Shown here piece by piece: positions 45,182-56,278 of a stretch of 64,000 bases of DNA; the stretch's first letter is position 1; each line of letters opens with the position of its first letter. The position numbers were made by a program, and so were the translations under genes. The notes below the pieces were generated by a model. The model made no database searches, was not told the DNA's origin, and saw only the letters and a list, made by a program, of their open reading frames with translations. Source of the DNA: Xenopus tropicalis (lineage: Eukaryota; Chordata; Amphibia; Anura; Pipidae); the NCBI RefSeq assembly GCF_000004195.4, contig NC_030680.2:8402995-8466994 (forward strand), read 5' to 3'.

Positions 45182-46732
45182 ATACAGGGATTCATTATCT
45201 GGAAAGCCATTATTCAGAAGACTCCAAATTATGGGAAGGCCATCTCCCATGGACTCCAGAACATCCCTATTGGGTTTATTTAATGGTTAAATGATTCCCT
45301 TTTCTCTGTAATAATAAAACATTACCTGTACTTGATCCCAACTAAGATATAATTACCCCTTATTGGGGGCAGAACAGCCCTATTGGGTTTATTTAATGGT
45401 TAAATGATTCCCTTTTCTCTGTAATAATAAAACAGTACCTGTACTTGATCCCAACTAAGATATAATTACCCCTTATTGGGGGCAGAACAGCCCTATTGGG
45501 TTTATTTAATGGTTAAATAATTCTCTTTTCTCTGTAATAATAAAACAGTACCTGTACTTGATCCCAACTAAGATATAATTACCCCTTATTGGGGCAGAAC
45601 AGCCCTATTGGGTTTATTTAATGGTTAAATAATTCTCTTTTCTCTGTAATAATAAAACAGTACCTGTACTTGATCCCAACTAAGATATAATTACCCCTTA
45701 TTGGGGCAGAACAGCCCTATTGGGTTTATTTCATGGTTAAATGATTCCCTTTTCTCTGTAATAATAAAACAGTACCTGTACTTGATCCCAACTAAGATAT
45801 AATTACCCCTTATTGGGGGCAGAACAGCCCTATTGGGTTTATTTAATGGTTAAATGATTCCCTTTTCTCTGTAATAATAAAACAGTACCTGTACTTGATC
45901 CCAACTAAGATATAATTACCCCTTATTGGGGGCAGAACAGCCCTATTGGGTTTATTTAATGGTTAAATAATTCTCTTTTCTCTGTAATAATAAAACAGTA
46001 CCTGTACTTGATCCCAACTAAGATATAATTACCCCTTATTGGGGCAGAACAGCCCTATTGGGTTTATTTAATGGTTAAATAATTCTCTTTTCTCTGTAAT
46101 AATAAAACAGTACCTGTACTTGATCCCAACTAAGATATAATTACCCCTTATTGGGGCAGAACAGCCCTATTGGGTTTATTTAATGGTTAAATAATTCTCT
46201 TTTCTCTGTAATAATAAAACAGTACCTGTACTTGATCCCAACTAAGATATAATTACCCCTTATTGGGGCAGAACAGCCCTATTGGGTTTATTTCATGGTT
46301 AAATGATTCCCTTTTCTCTGTAATAATAAAACAGTACCTGTACTTGATCCCAACTAAGATATAATTACCCCTTATTGGGGCAGAACAGCCCTATTGGGTT
46401 TATTTCATGGTTAAATGATTCCCTTTTCTCTGTAATAATAAAACAGTACCTGTACTTGATCCCAACTAAGATATAATTACCCCTTATTGGGGGCAGAACA
46501 GCCCTATTGGGTTTATTTCATGGTTAAATGATTCCCTTTTCTCTGTAATAATAAAACAGTACCTGTACTTGATCCCAACTAAGATATAATTACCCCTTAT
46601 TGGGGGCAGAACAGCCCTATTGGGTTTATTTCATGGTTAAATGATTCCCTTTTCTCTGTAATAATAAAACAGTACCTGTACTTGATCCCAACTAAGGTAT
46701 AATTACTCCTAATTGGGGGCAGAACAGTCCCA
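45182..46732 (+). mobile_element. MITE with 112/113-bp array, locus 6 (~13 copies)
   Basis: A diverged left MITE end (TACAGGGATTCATTATCTGG, GGCCATCTCCCATGGACTCC) leads into about 13 monomers. The variant GTTAAATAATTCTCTTTTCT occurs in two clusters about 452 bp (four units) apart, which indicates internal block duplication. The right MITE end is missing. Confidence 0.85.
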
Positions 46733-46739
46733 CATAGGT

Positions 46740-46890
46740 GGGTCTTTGAGACACGTGTGTCTTTTTTTTTACGTGACTGCACCTATTTGGACAAGCAGAC
46801 ATTTCGTGGAAGCTTCAGAAAACAATTCCCCATTGGGGAAATGTGGAAATTCACTGGGAATTCATTCCTGCCGAAAAAATTTGCCTTGAC
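46740..46890 (+). mobile_element. hAT MITE fragment (TAGTGATGAGCGAA family)
   Basis: CATTTCGTGGAAGCTTCAG, AACAATTCCCCATTGGGGAAA and GAATTCATTCCTGCCGAAAA follow the family's conserved body on its inverted arm. Termini lost. Confidence 0.45.
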
Positions 46891-47467
46891 ATGTTTTTGG
46901 CTCGGCCCTATTATCCTACTGATGCTCACATCAAATAGTCCATTATCCTTCCATTTCTCTCTGCAATAACTCCCATAATTACCTTTACAAGGCCACATGC
47001 TATTAATGTGCAGATAGCAGTGCATTATATTTTAGTTCTACATTATTCCCGTTTCATGGCACATCCCTATTCCATATATATCACCGAACGCCATAAGAAC
47101 AATTCCCGCATCAACTTTGAATTGAGAAATATAAAACTGGCCGGCAAATTGCAAATGGCTTCAATAAGTTATCTCAAATCCTCTTGTCGTCGACGAGTTC
47201 ATCTTCTTTTATTGCGGAGAGAATGGAAAGAGAAACACCTCTCGTAAGAGATTTCCTTCCATGTCTATAATTAGAGATGTAGAACAGCCATTCGGCCTAA
47301 TAGTTATAATAGTCGTATTGCTGTCTGATACCTCCTTACAAATGGTGTAGAATTTTAATCAAACTGGCAAGGCATGGTAGATCTTCTTTAATAGTAGGAA
47401 TGAAAGGCATATATAGATTAAATACATCATTAACTATGGAAAGAATTCATTGCATTACAATGTACTA
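46891..47467. other. Unique island, candidate conserved non-coding DNA
   Basis: No repeat recognised. CTCCCATAATTACCTTTACAA (46970-46990) and CATGCTATTAATGTGCAGAT are AT-rich enhancer-like motifs. No gene. Confidence 0.3.
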
Positions 47468-49938
47468 AAGGTCCCCATGCACCTTAAGATCGTCTCCCGA
47501 TATCCCCCACCTACAGTTGGGCGATATCGGTAGAATCCAGGCAAATTCGATTGTTTGGCCCTGGGGCCAAACAATCGAATTATAACGACAGGCATAGGCA
47601 AAGTCGGTCCGGGGACCGCATCAACGAGCCGATGTGTTCCAACCTGCCCGATGGAGAGCTGGGCGATTTCAGGCCAGATATTGGTCAGGCAGGCCCGTCT
47701 TTGTGCCCCTACACAGGCCGATTAGCTGGCGAATCGGTCTAAGGGACCGATATTGGCAGCTAGAATCGGCCCGTGGATGGGGACCTTTAGGCTTAAGGTG
47801 GCCATACACCTTTAGATTCGCTCGCTTGGCGATGTGGCCAAGCGAGCGGATCTTCTCCCAATATCCCCACCTACAGGGGGGGGGGGATATTCGGCAAATC
47901 CAGGCTAATTCGGTTGTTTGGCCCTGGGACCAAACAATCAAATTAATATGATGGGTATAGGAGATAGCAGATATCGGTCAGGCAGTCCCGTCGGAAGTTC
48001 CCATACACGGGCCAATTAGCTGCCGAAGGGACCGATATCGGCAGCTAGAATCGGCCCGTGGATGGGGACCTTTAGGCTTAAGGTGGCCATTCACCTTTAG
48101 ATCCGCTCCCTTGGTGATGTCGCCAAGCAAGCAGACCTTCTCCCGATATCCCCCACCTATGGATGGACAATATTGGGCGAATCCAGGCTAATTCGAGCAT
48201 TTGGCCCTGGGGCCAAACAATCAAATTAAAACGATGGGTATAGGAGAAGTCAGATCGGGAATGGCATCAACGAGCCAATGTGGTCCCCGATCCGACTAGA
48301 TTTTCTGATTTTCCGATTTCAGGCCAGATATCGGTTTGGGCAGTCCAATCAGTACTGCCCATACATGGGCCGATTAGCTGCCGAATCGTCTAAGGGACCG
48401 ATATCGGCAGCTAGAATCGGCCCATGTATGGAGACCTTTAGGCTTAAGGTGGCCATACACCTTTAGATCCCGCGATGTCGCCAAGCGAGCAGATCTTCTC
48501 CCGATATCCCCACCTACAGATGGACAATATTGGGCGAATCCAGGCTAATTCGATCATTTGGCCCTGGGGCCAAACGATCAAAATAAAACAATGGTTATAG
48601 GAGAAGTCGGATCGGGAATGGCATCAATGAGCCAATGTGGTCCCCAATTCGACTAGATTTTCTGATTTTCCGATTTCAGGCCAGATATCGGTTTGGGCAG
48701 TCACATCGGTACTGCCCATACATGGGCCGATTAGCTGCTGAATTGGTCTAAGGGACCGATATCGGCAGCTAGAATTGGCCCGTGTATGGAGACCTTTAGG
48801 CTTAAGGTGGCCATACACCTTTAGATCCCGCGATGTCGCCAAGCGAGCAGATCTTCTCCCGATATCCCCACCTACGGATGGACAATATTGGGCGAATCCA
48901 GGCTAATTCGATCATTTGGCCCTGGGGCCAAACGATCAAAATAAAACAATGGTTATAGGAGAAGTCGGATCGGGAATGGCATCAATGAGCCAATGTGGTC
49001 CCCAATTCGACTAGATTTTCTGATTTTCCAATTTCAGGCCAGATATCGGTTTGGGCAGTCACATCGGTACTGCCCATACATGGGCCGATTAGCTGCTGAA
49101 TTGGTCTAAGGGACCGATATCGGCAGCTAGAATTGGCCCGTGTATGGAGACCTTTAGGCTTAAGGTGGCCATACACCTTTAGATCCCGCGATGTCGCCAA
49201 GCGAGTGGATCTTCTCCCGATATTCCCACCTACGGATGGACAATATTGGGCGAATCCAGGCTAATTCGGTCATTTGGCCCTGGGGCCAAACAATCAAATT
49301 AAAACGATGGGTATAGGAGAAGTCGGATCGGGAATGGCATCAACGAGCCAATGTGGTCCCCGATCTGACTATATTCTCTGATTTTCCGATTTCAGGCCAG
49401 ATATCGGTTTGGGCAGTCCCATCGGTACTGCCCATACATGGGCCGATTAGCTGCCGAATCGTCTAAGGGACCAATATCGGCAGCTAGAATCGGCCCGTGT
49501 ATGGAGACCTTTAGGCTTAAGGTGGCCATACACCTTTAGATCCACTCCCTTGGCGATGTCGCCAAGCAAGCGGACCTTCTCCCGATATCCCCCACCTATG
49601 GATGTGCAATATTGGGTGAATCCAGGCTAATTCGGTCGATAAGTAAGACCCCCCACCTACGTATGGGCGAATCCAGGCTAATTCGGTCATTTGGCCCTGG
49701 GGCCAAACGATCAAAATAAAACAATGGGTATAGGAGAAGTCGGATCAGGAACTGCATCAACGAGCCAATGCGATTTGACTACATTTTTTAACCTGCCCGA
49801 TGGATATCTGCCCAATTTCAGGCCAGATATCGGTCAGGCAGGGCCATTGCTGGTGCCTCTACATGGGCCGATCAGCTGCCGAATCGGTCTAAGGGACTGA
49901 TATCTGCAGCTGGAATCGGCCTGTGTATGGGGACCTTA
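47468..49938 (+). repeat. Tandem array of palindromic GGCCATACAC elements
   Basis: About seven units beginning near GGCTTAAGGTGGCCATACAC at 47790, 48075, 48441, 48799, 49157 and 49514. Spacing is 285, 366, 358, 358 and 357 bp. Units contain internal dyads such as GATATCGGCAGCTAGAATCG and TTTGGCCCTGGGGCCAAAC. The outer ends are AAAGGTCCCCATGCACC and GTATGGGGACCTTAAG. The 358-bp units are almost identical, hence the repeated 72-codon frames. Confidence 0.85.
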
Positions 49939-50618
49939 AGCCACTGAAATGGATGGTTTTGTTAGAGATGAGTGATCTTCTACCAGCCAACGAGTAGTTA
50001 TATGTGCATTTTCCAAATCCTTATTTTGTAATTGATGGTGTTTCACAGCGTTTTACACCCCTACACCCGAGCGGTGATATTACATTGTTCCATCTACTTA
50101 TCTCCCCAAATGGGATTTCAGGGGAACAATGACATCCAGCGAAAGACAGAGAGAACATCAACAAATGTTATTTGTAATAGCCATGTGACCTTTTAGGAAG
50201 TATTCCCAGCGAGGTATTATTGATGCGCCAGTGATGGAGAGACGTGTTATTGACTTGAAGTGGTACCTGATGAAATTTTTCATTATCTTTTCCCCTTTTC
50301 TGCTTTCATAGATGCTTTTATCCAATCTCGCCAAGCCTTCCACTGAGCACTCAGGATTATATCAGAGTTTATAACTGAATTACTTTAATTTGCCATGGAG
50401 GGGGGGGGGAAAAAAAAGAAGAATATAATGAAAAATACCAAGAAATGCTTTATTAGTGAACGTGGTTTCATTCTTTTATTCTTAAACGCCATTAGGTTGA
50501 TTGGGAAAAAAATTATTCTGCCCCTCCCACAAGATCACATTTCCATGCCTTAAAAGTCCATTTACCTAAACTATTGATTTCATATCATAATAAAAATCGG
50601 TTATTTGGCTGAAGAGTA
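49939..50618. other. Unique island, candidate conserved non-coding DNA
   Basis: No repeat recognised. AACAAATGTTATTTGTAATAGCC (50159-50181) and GGTATTATTGATGCGCC are conserved-element-like. A G-rich/A-rich run lies at 50400-50420. Confidence 0.3.
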
Positions 50619-50626
50619 GTGATTAG

Positions 50627-51431
50627 TGATGAGCAAATTTTTTCGCCAGGCATGGATTCGCAGCCAATTTCCACATTTCGCCATTGGCGAATTGTTTCGT
50701 GAAACTTCTGTGAAAATTCGCATCAAAAAAATTCGTCGCCTGGATTTTTTTGTTTGTTGCGTGTCAAATTGGGCGTGGTCCTTTCAAATCGGTGTGGTCA
50801 CGTAAAAAATTGTGCGGGTCGCGTCAAAAAAGAGTGGGCGACAAAAAATAGATGCGGGCGACAAAATAATAGACGCGGGCGACAAAATAACAGACGTGCG
50901 CGACAAAATAATAGATGCGGGCGACAAAAAAGATGCGGATGACACAAAAAATTACGCGACAAGTGCGTTTCGTGAATTTTTCGTCATTTCGCTAATTTTA
51001 TGGCCAAACGGGACAGATTCACTCATCACTACAAGTGATGAGCTATTTTTTTCGCCAGGCGTGGATTTGCAGCGAATTTCCGTATTTTGCCATTGGAGAA
51101 TTGTTTTGCAAAACTTCAGTGAAGATCTGCCGCAAAAAATTTGGCCTGCGTCAAAAAAATTGTGGTCGTCTCAAAAACAGGCATGGTCGCGTAAAGAAAG
51201 ACAAACAGAAAAATGAAACATGAAAAATCTGCAAAACACGTTGTCACACTCATCGTTTTTGTTGTGCGGGACAAACGATTTCATAAAAAAAGACAAAAAA
51301 GAAATGGCAAAAAATCTGCCAACCACTTTTTGTCTTAACGCGTTTCGCAGGTTTTTCGCCATTTCCCAAATTTTATTATCTATTCATGCATTTTTCAGAG
51401 AAGCGAAACAAGACAGTTTCGCTTATTACTA
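50627..51431 (+). mobile_element. Composite of two hAT MITEs, head to tail
   Basis: The outer flanks CTGAAGAG (50619-50626) and CTGAAGAC (51432-51439) match at 7 of 8. The first unit (to 51031) ends GATTCACTCATCACTA and contains a 50830-50950 array (GCGGGCGACAAAATAATAGA). The second starts at AGTGATGAGCTATTTTTTTC and ends CGCTTATTACTA. A 7-bp TAGTGAT is repeated at the left end. Confidence 0.75.
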
Positions 51432-51613
51432 CTGAAGACACCACAATGGGCACAAACAGATAAAGAAAGAATGTCTAATTATCTGCAGTATGTTTTATGT
51501 GTTCAAACAAGTTCTCAAAGGCAGGGCGGGATTCATCTGCTACCAGAGCAACGAAGGCAAAATGAAGAGGCAAAAAATGTGATTTATTAAGTGCCAAAAC
51601 CACAAAATGCAAA

Positions 51614-51822
51614 GGGGCGGATTATTCAAAAGGTGAGATGAGAGCTCATCACAGAAAGATTCGCCCACTTTCTATTCATTTTTGGGATTTTTAGAAGTGT
51701 ATTTATCAATGGGTGAAATTTAGAGTTCACCATTTGATAAATAGGCTTCTAAAATTATCATAGAAATGAATAGAAAGTTGGTGAATTTTTCTCACATTTT
51801 GAGATCATTTTGAATCTGCCCC
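51614..51822. mobile_element. Palindromic Harbinger-like MITE
   Basis: The ends GGGGCGGATTATTCAAAA and TTTTGAATCTGCCCC are inverted repeats. The interior is a long imperfect palindrome (CTTTCTATTCATTTTTGGGA pairs with ATAGAAATGAATAGAAAG). No TAA duplication survives. Confidence 0.65.
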
Positions 51823-52193
51823 AAAACGTTGCCATTTAAAAGTTGTCGAGGTCATGTAGAAGTCAATGCGGTTGTCCTACGCAAAATTGTAATAACCTTT
51901 ATTTTCATTTTTGGTTTAAGAGGTTTTTTAGAGTTTTTTTTGTTTGTAAGTCAACGAAGAGTCATGAAAAAATGTAAAAACCACAAATTCACCACAAATT
52001 TTCAATTCAGATCTTTTAGGAAAGGGAAGGGACATCTGCCATTAACTTGTACACAATCTCGGCAAGTTTTCAATTGGGATTTTTAGCTTTTTGGAAGCAT
52101 AGTAAATTTTCAAAAAGTCACAATGTTTTCCCCCCATGACTTTTAGTGCTAAAAATCCAAATTGTGAAAAAAGAAAATCCGAAGGTCAGTGAA
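51823..52193. other. Old MITE-like remnant
   Basis: TCATGTAGAAGTCAATGCGG and ACAAATTCACCACAAATTTTC resemble the bodies at 18018-18344 and 34160-34461. No termini. Confidence 0.35.
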
Positions 52194-52649
52194 TAGTGAT
52201 GAGCAAATCTGTCCCATTTTGATTCACCGAAAAATTAACAAATTTTTTTAAAGAGTTGCAAAATGGCAAAAAATTCACGAAATTTTGATGTGTGTCATTT
52301 TTTTATACTTAACAATTTTTTGGGCAACAGGCGACAATTTTTTGTCACACAGCGAAGTTTTCCTGCAGTGAATTTCGTTGCCTGTTTTGTGCAAACAATC
52401 CACCAATAGTGATGAGCGAATCTGTCCCGGTAAAAAACTTGGCAAAGGCATTTTTTTTTGTCGTCTGCATCTTTTTTGGTCACCCAAAATTTTTTTACGT
52501 GCACCAAATTGTTCACGGAAGTTTTGCCAATGGCAAAATACGCAAATTTGCTGCGAATCCATCGCTGGCGAAAAAATTCACTCATCACTATCCACCAATG
52601 CCGAACGCGGAAATTCGTCATGAATCCATGCCAGTTACCTCCATCACTA
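52194..52649 (-). mobile_element. hAT MITE host element containing a nested copy
   Basis: Starts TAGTGATGAGCAAATCTGTC and ends CCATCACTA (52649). Flanks TCAGTGAA and TTGGTAAA share 5 of 8 bases, the differences being transitions. A younger copy (52407-52590) splits its CAAACAATCCACCAATGCCG-type body. Confidence 0.7.
52407..52590 (-). mobile_element. hAT MITE nested in its own family, perfect 8-bp duplication
   Basis: TAGTGATGAGCGAATCTGTC to AAAATTCACTCATCACTA, flanked on both sides by TCCACCAA (52399-52406 and 52591-52598). The host sequence is continuous once the element and one duplication are removed. This copy best defines the family as hAT: an 8-bp duplication and TAGTGATGAGCGAA termini. 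Confidence 0.9.
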
Positions 52650-52669
52650 TTGGTAAATGGCCCCCTTAC

Positions 52670-53329
52670 TAGTGATGAGTAGTGATTTGCGAAATGGCGA
52701 AAAATTAGCAAAACGGCGAAAATGACACGTGTAAAAAAAATGTGTCGCCCGCGACATGTGACTATTATTTTGATGCCGTGACTATTCCTTTGGCGCTCAA
52801 CTATTTATTTTGGTGCGCGACTATTCTTTGACACACGACTATTTATTTTGCCACCGCAGCTATTTAGTTTGACGCTGCGACTATTCTTTTGACGCCATAA
52901 CTATTTATTTTGACGTGCAACAATTCTTTTGATGCCTGCGCCAATTTTTGATTGCGTGGCAAATTTTTCCGCAGCAAATTTTTTCATCCATTTGCCAATG
53001 GCGAAACGCGGAAATTCGTCATGAATCCATGCCTGGCAAAACATTTCGCCCATCACTAGTCATGAGAGTATTTTTCACCAGACATGGATTCACAGAGAAT
53101 TTCCACATTTCGCCACGAAAATTTGCCATGGAAGAATTCTTTGTGCATCCCAAAAAAACCGTGGTTCCGTCAAAATGGGCACGGTCCTGTAAAAAAAACC
53201 ATGTGCGCCACAATAAAAAGATGCAGGCATCCAAAAAAAAGATGCTTTTCGCTAATTTTTGCTAACTGTTTCGCGCATTTTCGTTTAGTTTCACAAAATT
53301 TTGGACAGGACAGATTCGCTCATCACTAA
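52670..53329 (-). mobile_element. Composite hAT MITE, two abutting units
   Basis: Starts TAGTGATGAGTAGTGATT. The first unit (52670-53058) has an inner array of GACTATTTATTTTGATGCC-like ~21-bp units and ends GCCCATCACTA. The second runs from GTCATGAGAGTATTTTTCACC to GATTCGCTCATCACTA (53328). CCCCTTAC occurs at 52662-52669 and 53330-53337, an 8-bp duplication with one extra A at the right end. Confidence 0.75.
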
Positions 53330-53339
53330 CCCCTTACAG

Positions 53340-53536
53340 CAGTGGTTCTTAACCTGTGGGTCGGGACCCCTTTGGGGGTCGAACGACCCTTTCACAGGGG
53401 TCGCCTAAGACCATCCAAAAACACATGTTTCAGATGGTCTTTGGAACCGAGACTCCGCTTCTCTATGGTTGGGGGTCACCACAACTTGAGGAACTGTATG
53501 AAAGGGTCATGGCTTTAGAAAGGTTGAGAACCACTG
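53340..53536 (+). mobile_element. Complete SPIN-type hAT MITE with perfect duplication
   Basis: CAGTGGTTCTTAACCTGTGG to AAGGTTGAGAACCACTG, 197 bp, with inverted ends. CCTTACAG is duplicated exactly (53332-53339 and 53537-53544). The interior matches the SPIN (Space Invaders) non-autonomous consensus as I recall it: GGGTCGAACGACCCTTTCAC, GGGGTCGCCTAAGACCATC, GGTTGGGGGTCACCACAAC. It inserted at the right edge of the composite hAT MITE. Non-coding. Confidence 0.9.
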
Positions 53537-53544
53537 CCTTACAG

Positions 53545-54045
53545 TTTCATATTGATATGTATGTATGTCTATGTATATATAATATTTATATATTTTATAC
53601 AATATTTTCAAGTGAAGGATGAAAGCCACAAACCCTCTCTTTCTCACTCATTATAACGTAAAACATTTCAACAATCCCAGTGTTCAGAGACACTTAGCTT
53701 CCATCTCCAAGCTCCCACCACATCCATTAAGGTAACCTGTAGGAGGAATAAAAGTGTTTTGTTATTGGAAGGGAGCCTCGCTTGATGCATACTTAGCAGG
53801 AGAATTAATATGCACTATGAAAAGTCTTATTTAACTGATCACAGCAAATATATATGTTTGGATATAAAAAGAGTTTCCTAAAGGATTAGTAAGTATTTGA
53901 GTGTTTTCACTTATAATAACTCCCCCAAAAAATCTAAAAAGCATCAAAACATATTTTATATTCAGTTGGATTTGCCATTAGCATCATTTAATATCTTTTA
54001 GTCTCACTCTTCTTCTCGGTTCCTCTGATGCCATCTTGCTATAGT
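53545..54045. other. Unique non-coding DNA
   Basis: AT-rich and repeat-free apart from short (TATA) tracts near 53566-53600. No gene. Confidence 0.35.
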
Positions 54046-54053
54046 CTCAGTAC

Positions 54054-55070
54054 TGGTGATGGGCGAAAAAAAAAATTGCCAAGCATGGATTTGCGGCGAA
54101 TTTCCGCATTTCGCCATTGGCGGATTTTTTTCGCAAAACTGGCCAAAAATTGTCGCAAGCTTAAAAAGAATTGTCTCACACATCAAACGTATTGTTGCAC
54201 ATCAAAAGAATTGTCTTGTGCCAAGAAGAATTATCTCTTTCATCAAAAGAATTGTCTCTCGCGTGAAAAAAGAATTGTCTCTCATCCAAAGAATTGTCTC
54301 TCTCCTCTAAAGAATTGTCTCTCACATCCAAAGAATTGTCTCTCTCATCCAAAGAATTGTCTCTCACATCCAAATAATTGTCTCTCACATCCAAAGAATT
54401 GTCTCTCTCATCCAAAGAATTGTCTCTCATCCAAAGAATTGTCTCTCTCATCCAAAGAATTGTCTCTCACATCAAAAGAATTGTCTCTCACATCAAAAGA
54501 ATTGTCTCTCACATCAAAAGAATTGTCTCTCACATCCAAAAAATTGTCTCTCACATCCAAAGAATTGTCTCTCACATCCAAAGATTGACTCTCTCATCTA
54601 AAGAATTGTCTCTCACATCCAAAGAATTGTCTCTCACATCCAAAGAATTGTCTCTCACATCCAAAGATTGACTCTCTCATCTAAAGAATTGTCTCTCACA
54701 TCAAAAGAATTGTCTCTCACATCAAAAGAATTGTCTCTCACATCCAAAGAATTGTCTCTCACATCCAAAGATTGACTCTCTCATCTAAAGAATTGTCTCT
54801 CTCATCCAAAGAATTGTCTCTCACATCAAAAGAATTGTCTCTCACATCCAAAGAATTGTCTCTCACATCCAAAGAATTGTCTCTCACATCCAAAGAATTG
54901 TCTCTCACATCCAAAGATTGACTCTCTCATCTAAAGAATTGTCTCTCACATCCAAAGAATTGTCTCTCTCATCCAAAGAATTGTCTCTCACATCCAAAGA
55001 ATTGGATTGAAAGTTGAAAGATTCACAAATTTTCCAACAAACCAAAATGGGACAGATTGGCTCATCACTA
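54054..55070 (+). mobile_element. hAT MITE with a 21-bp array (~37 copies)
   Basis: Starts TGGTGATGGGCGAAAAA and ends ACAGATTGGCTCATCACTA. 54140-55005 is an array of AAAGAATTGTCTCTCACATC (20-22 bp). Higher-order blocks are marked by the shortened variant AAAGATTGACTCTCTCATCT at 54581, 54664, 54767 and 54914. Flanked by CTCAGTAC (54046-54053 and 55071-55078). Frames of 91-186 codons are artefacts. Confidence 0.9.
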
Positions 55071-55078
55071 CTCAGTAC

Positions 55079-55313
55079 TAGTGATGAGCCAATTTTTTCA
55101 CCAGGCATGGATTCTCAGCAGAATTCCGCAAATTCACCAATGGTGAACTGTTTTGCGAAACTTCAATGGAAATCTGCTACAAAAATTTTTTTTGCGCAGC
55201 TAATGTGTGCAACAAAAAATTTGCGCGTGTTTTGTGCATTTTTCACCATTTTGTGAATTTTCCTAGCGTTTCGCAAATTTGTCAGTGAAATGGGACACAT
55301 TTGCTCATCACTA
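55079..55313 (+). mobile_element. hAT MITE without array, sharing the neighbour's duplication
   Basis: TAGTGATGAGCCAATTTTTT to ACATTTGCTCATCACTA, 235 bp. It is preceded by CTCAGTAC (55071-55078, also the right duplication of the copy at 54054) and followed by CTCAGTAC (55314-55321). Confidence 0.9.
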
Positions 55314-55321
55314 CTCAGTAC

Positions 55322-55665
55322 TAATTGCTGTGTTTCTTTGACTTTAATGCATCTGGAGTGAGAAAAAAAGTTGCATGTAAAAAAATGTCACCCACCTAAA
55401 ACTTGTTGCGCATAAAATGCGTTGCCTATTGACTTCACTGCTTTACGAAAAAAATTGCAAAACTTTGAAAAGATTCACAAAATGATGAAAAATGAAATCT
55501 ATCAAATCTAACAAATGACATGCAAGACAATTTTTTTGACTCACATCGTTTTTTTTATGTGCGCCTGTGACTTTTTTGACACGCTGTAAATTTTTGGGTG
55601 ACAAATTATTTCACCCAATTCACAATACTATCTGCCAATGGTAGAAGTTACTGGCACTTTATAAA
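55322..55665. mobile_element. Decayed hAT MITE-like sequence
   Basis: Contains AAAGTTGCATGTAAAAAAATG, GACTTTTTTGACACGC and ACAAATTATTTCACCCAATTC, the same vocabulary as the MITE family, but the termini are not identifiable. Confidence 0.4.
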
Positions 55666-55852
55666 CCTGTGATTAGTGATAAGCGAATATGTCCTGTTTC
55701 ACTGAAAAATTTGCAAAACAGCGGAAATTTTGTGAAGTGGGGAAAATGTTGCACATCAAAAAAAATCGTTGCGCGTGACAATATGGGTGACAATACGTCT
55801 GACGCACGATAATACATTTGAGATACGACAATATGTTTGACGAGTGACAATT

Positions 55853-56278
55853 TGTCAGCGGGGGCCTCCGGCACCCACGGGAGGGGTGAAGTCAGGATCA
55901 AGGAGGAAGGCCGCTTCCAGCGAGTCCGAGCGAAGTACAGATGCAGGATAACCCAATAGCGAGGTCCGGTTCAGGCAAAGGTCACTTAAGGCAGGCAGCA
56001 AGGTTCAAGGTCAGGAACAGGCAAATAGACAGCAACAGTAAAGCAGATAGGAATATTAGAAGCCCAGGAACACAATAGGTAAATTGAGCTATACTCGGGC
56101 ATTGAACCTGGGTCTCTGGCGTTCTTTTAAGTTTGAATTTGGCGCCATAGCGTGTGACGTCATCGCGCCGGCGTCCTTGCGCCCACGTGGAGCCCTGGGC
56201 GCCGCCATCTTGGATTCGCCACGCCGGGAGGAAGGACGCCGCCGCACGCCAGGTAGGGAGCGTCGCCGATTCCTGACA
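55853..56278 (-). repeat. 3' LTR
   Basis: 426 bp and identical to the 5' LTR except for A at 56221 in place of G at 60949, a change consistent with CpG deamination. The gag-pol frame runs into it and stops at 56089-56091. It encodes the last 62 residues. Confidence 0.95.

Noticed and set aside
54028..54671. Frames of 91-186 codons with KELSLTS-type repeats
   Set aside because: They derive from the 21-bp array of a hAT MITE; both strands are open.
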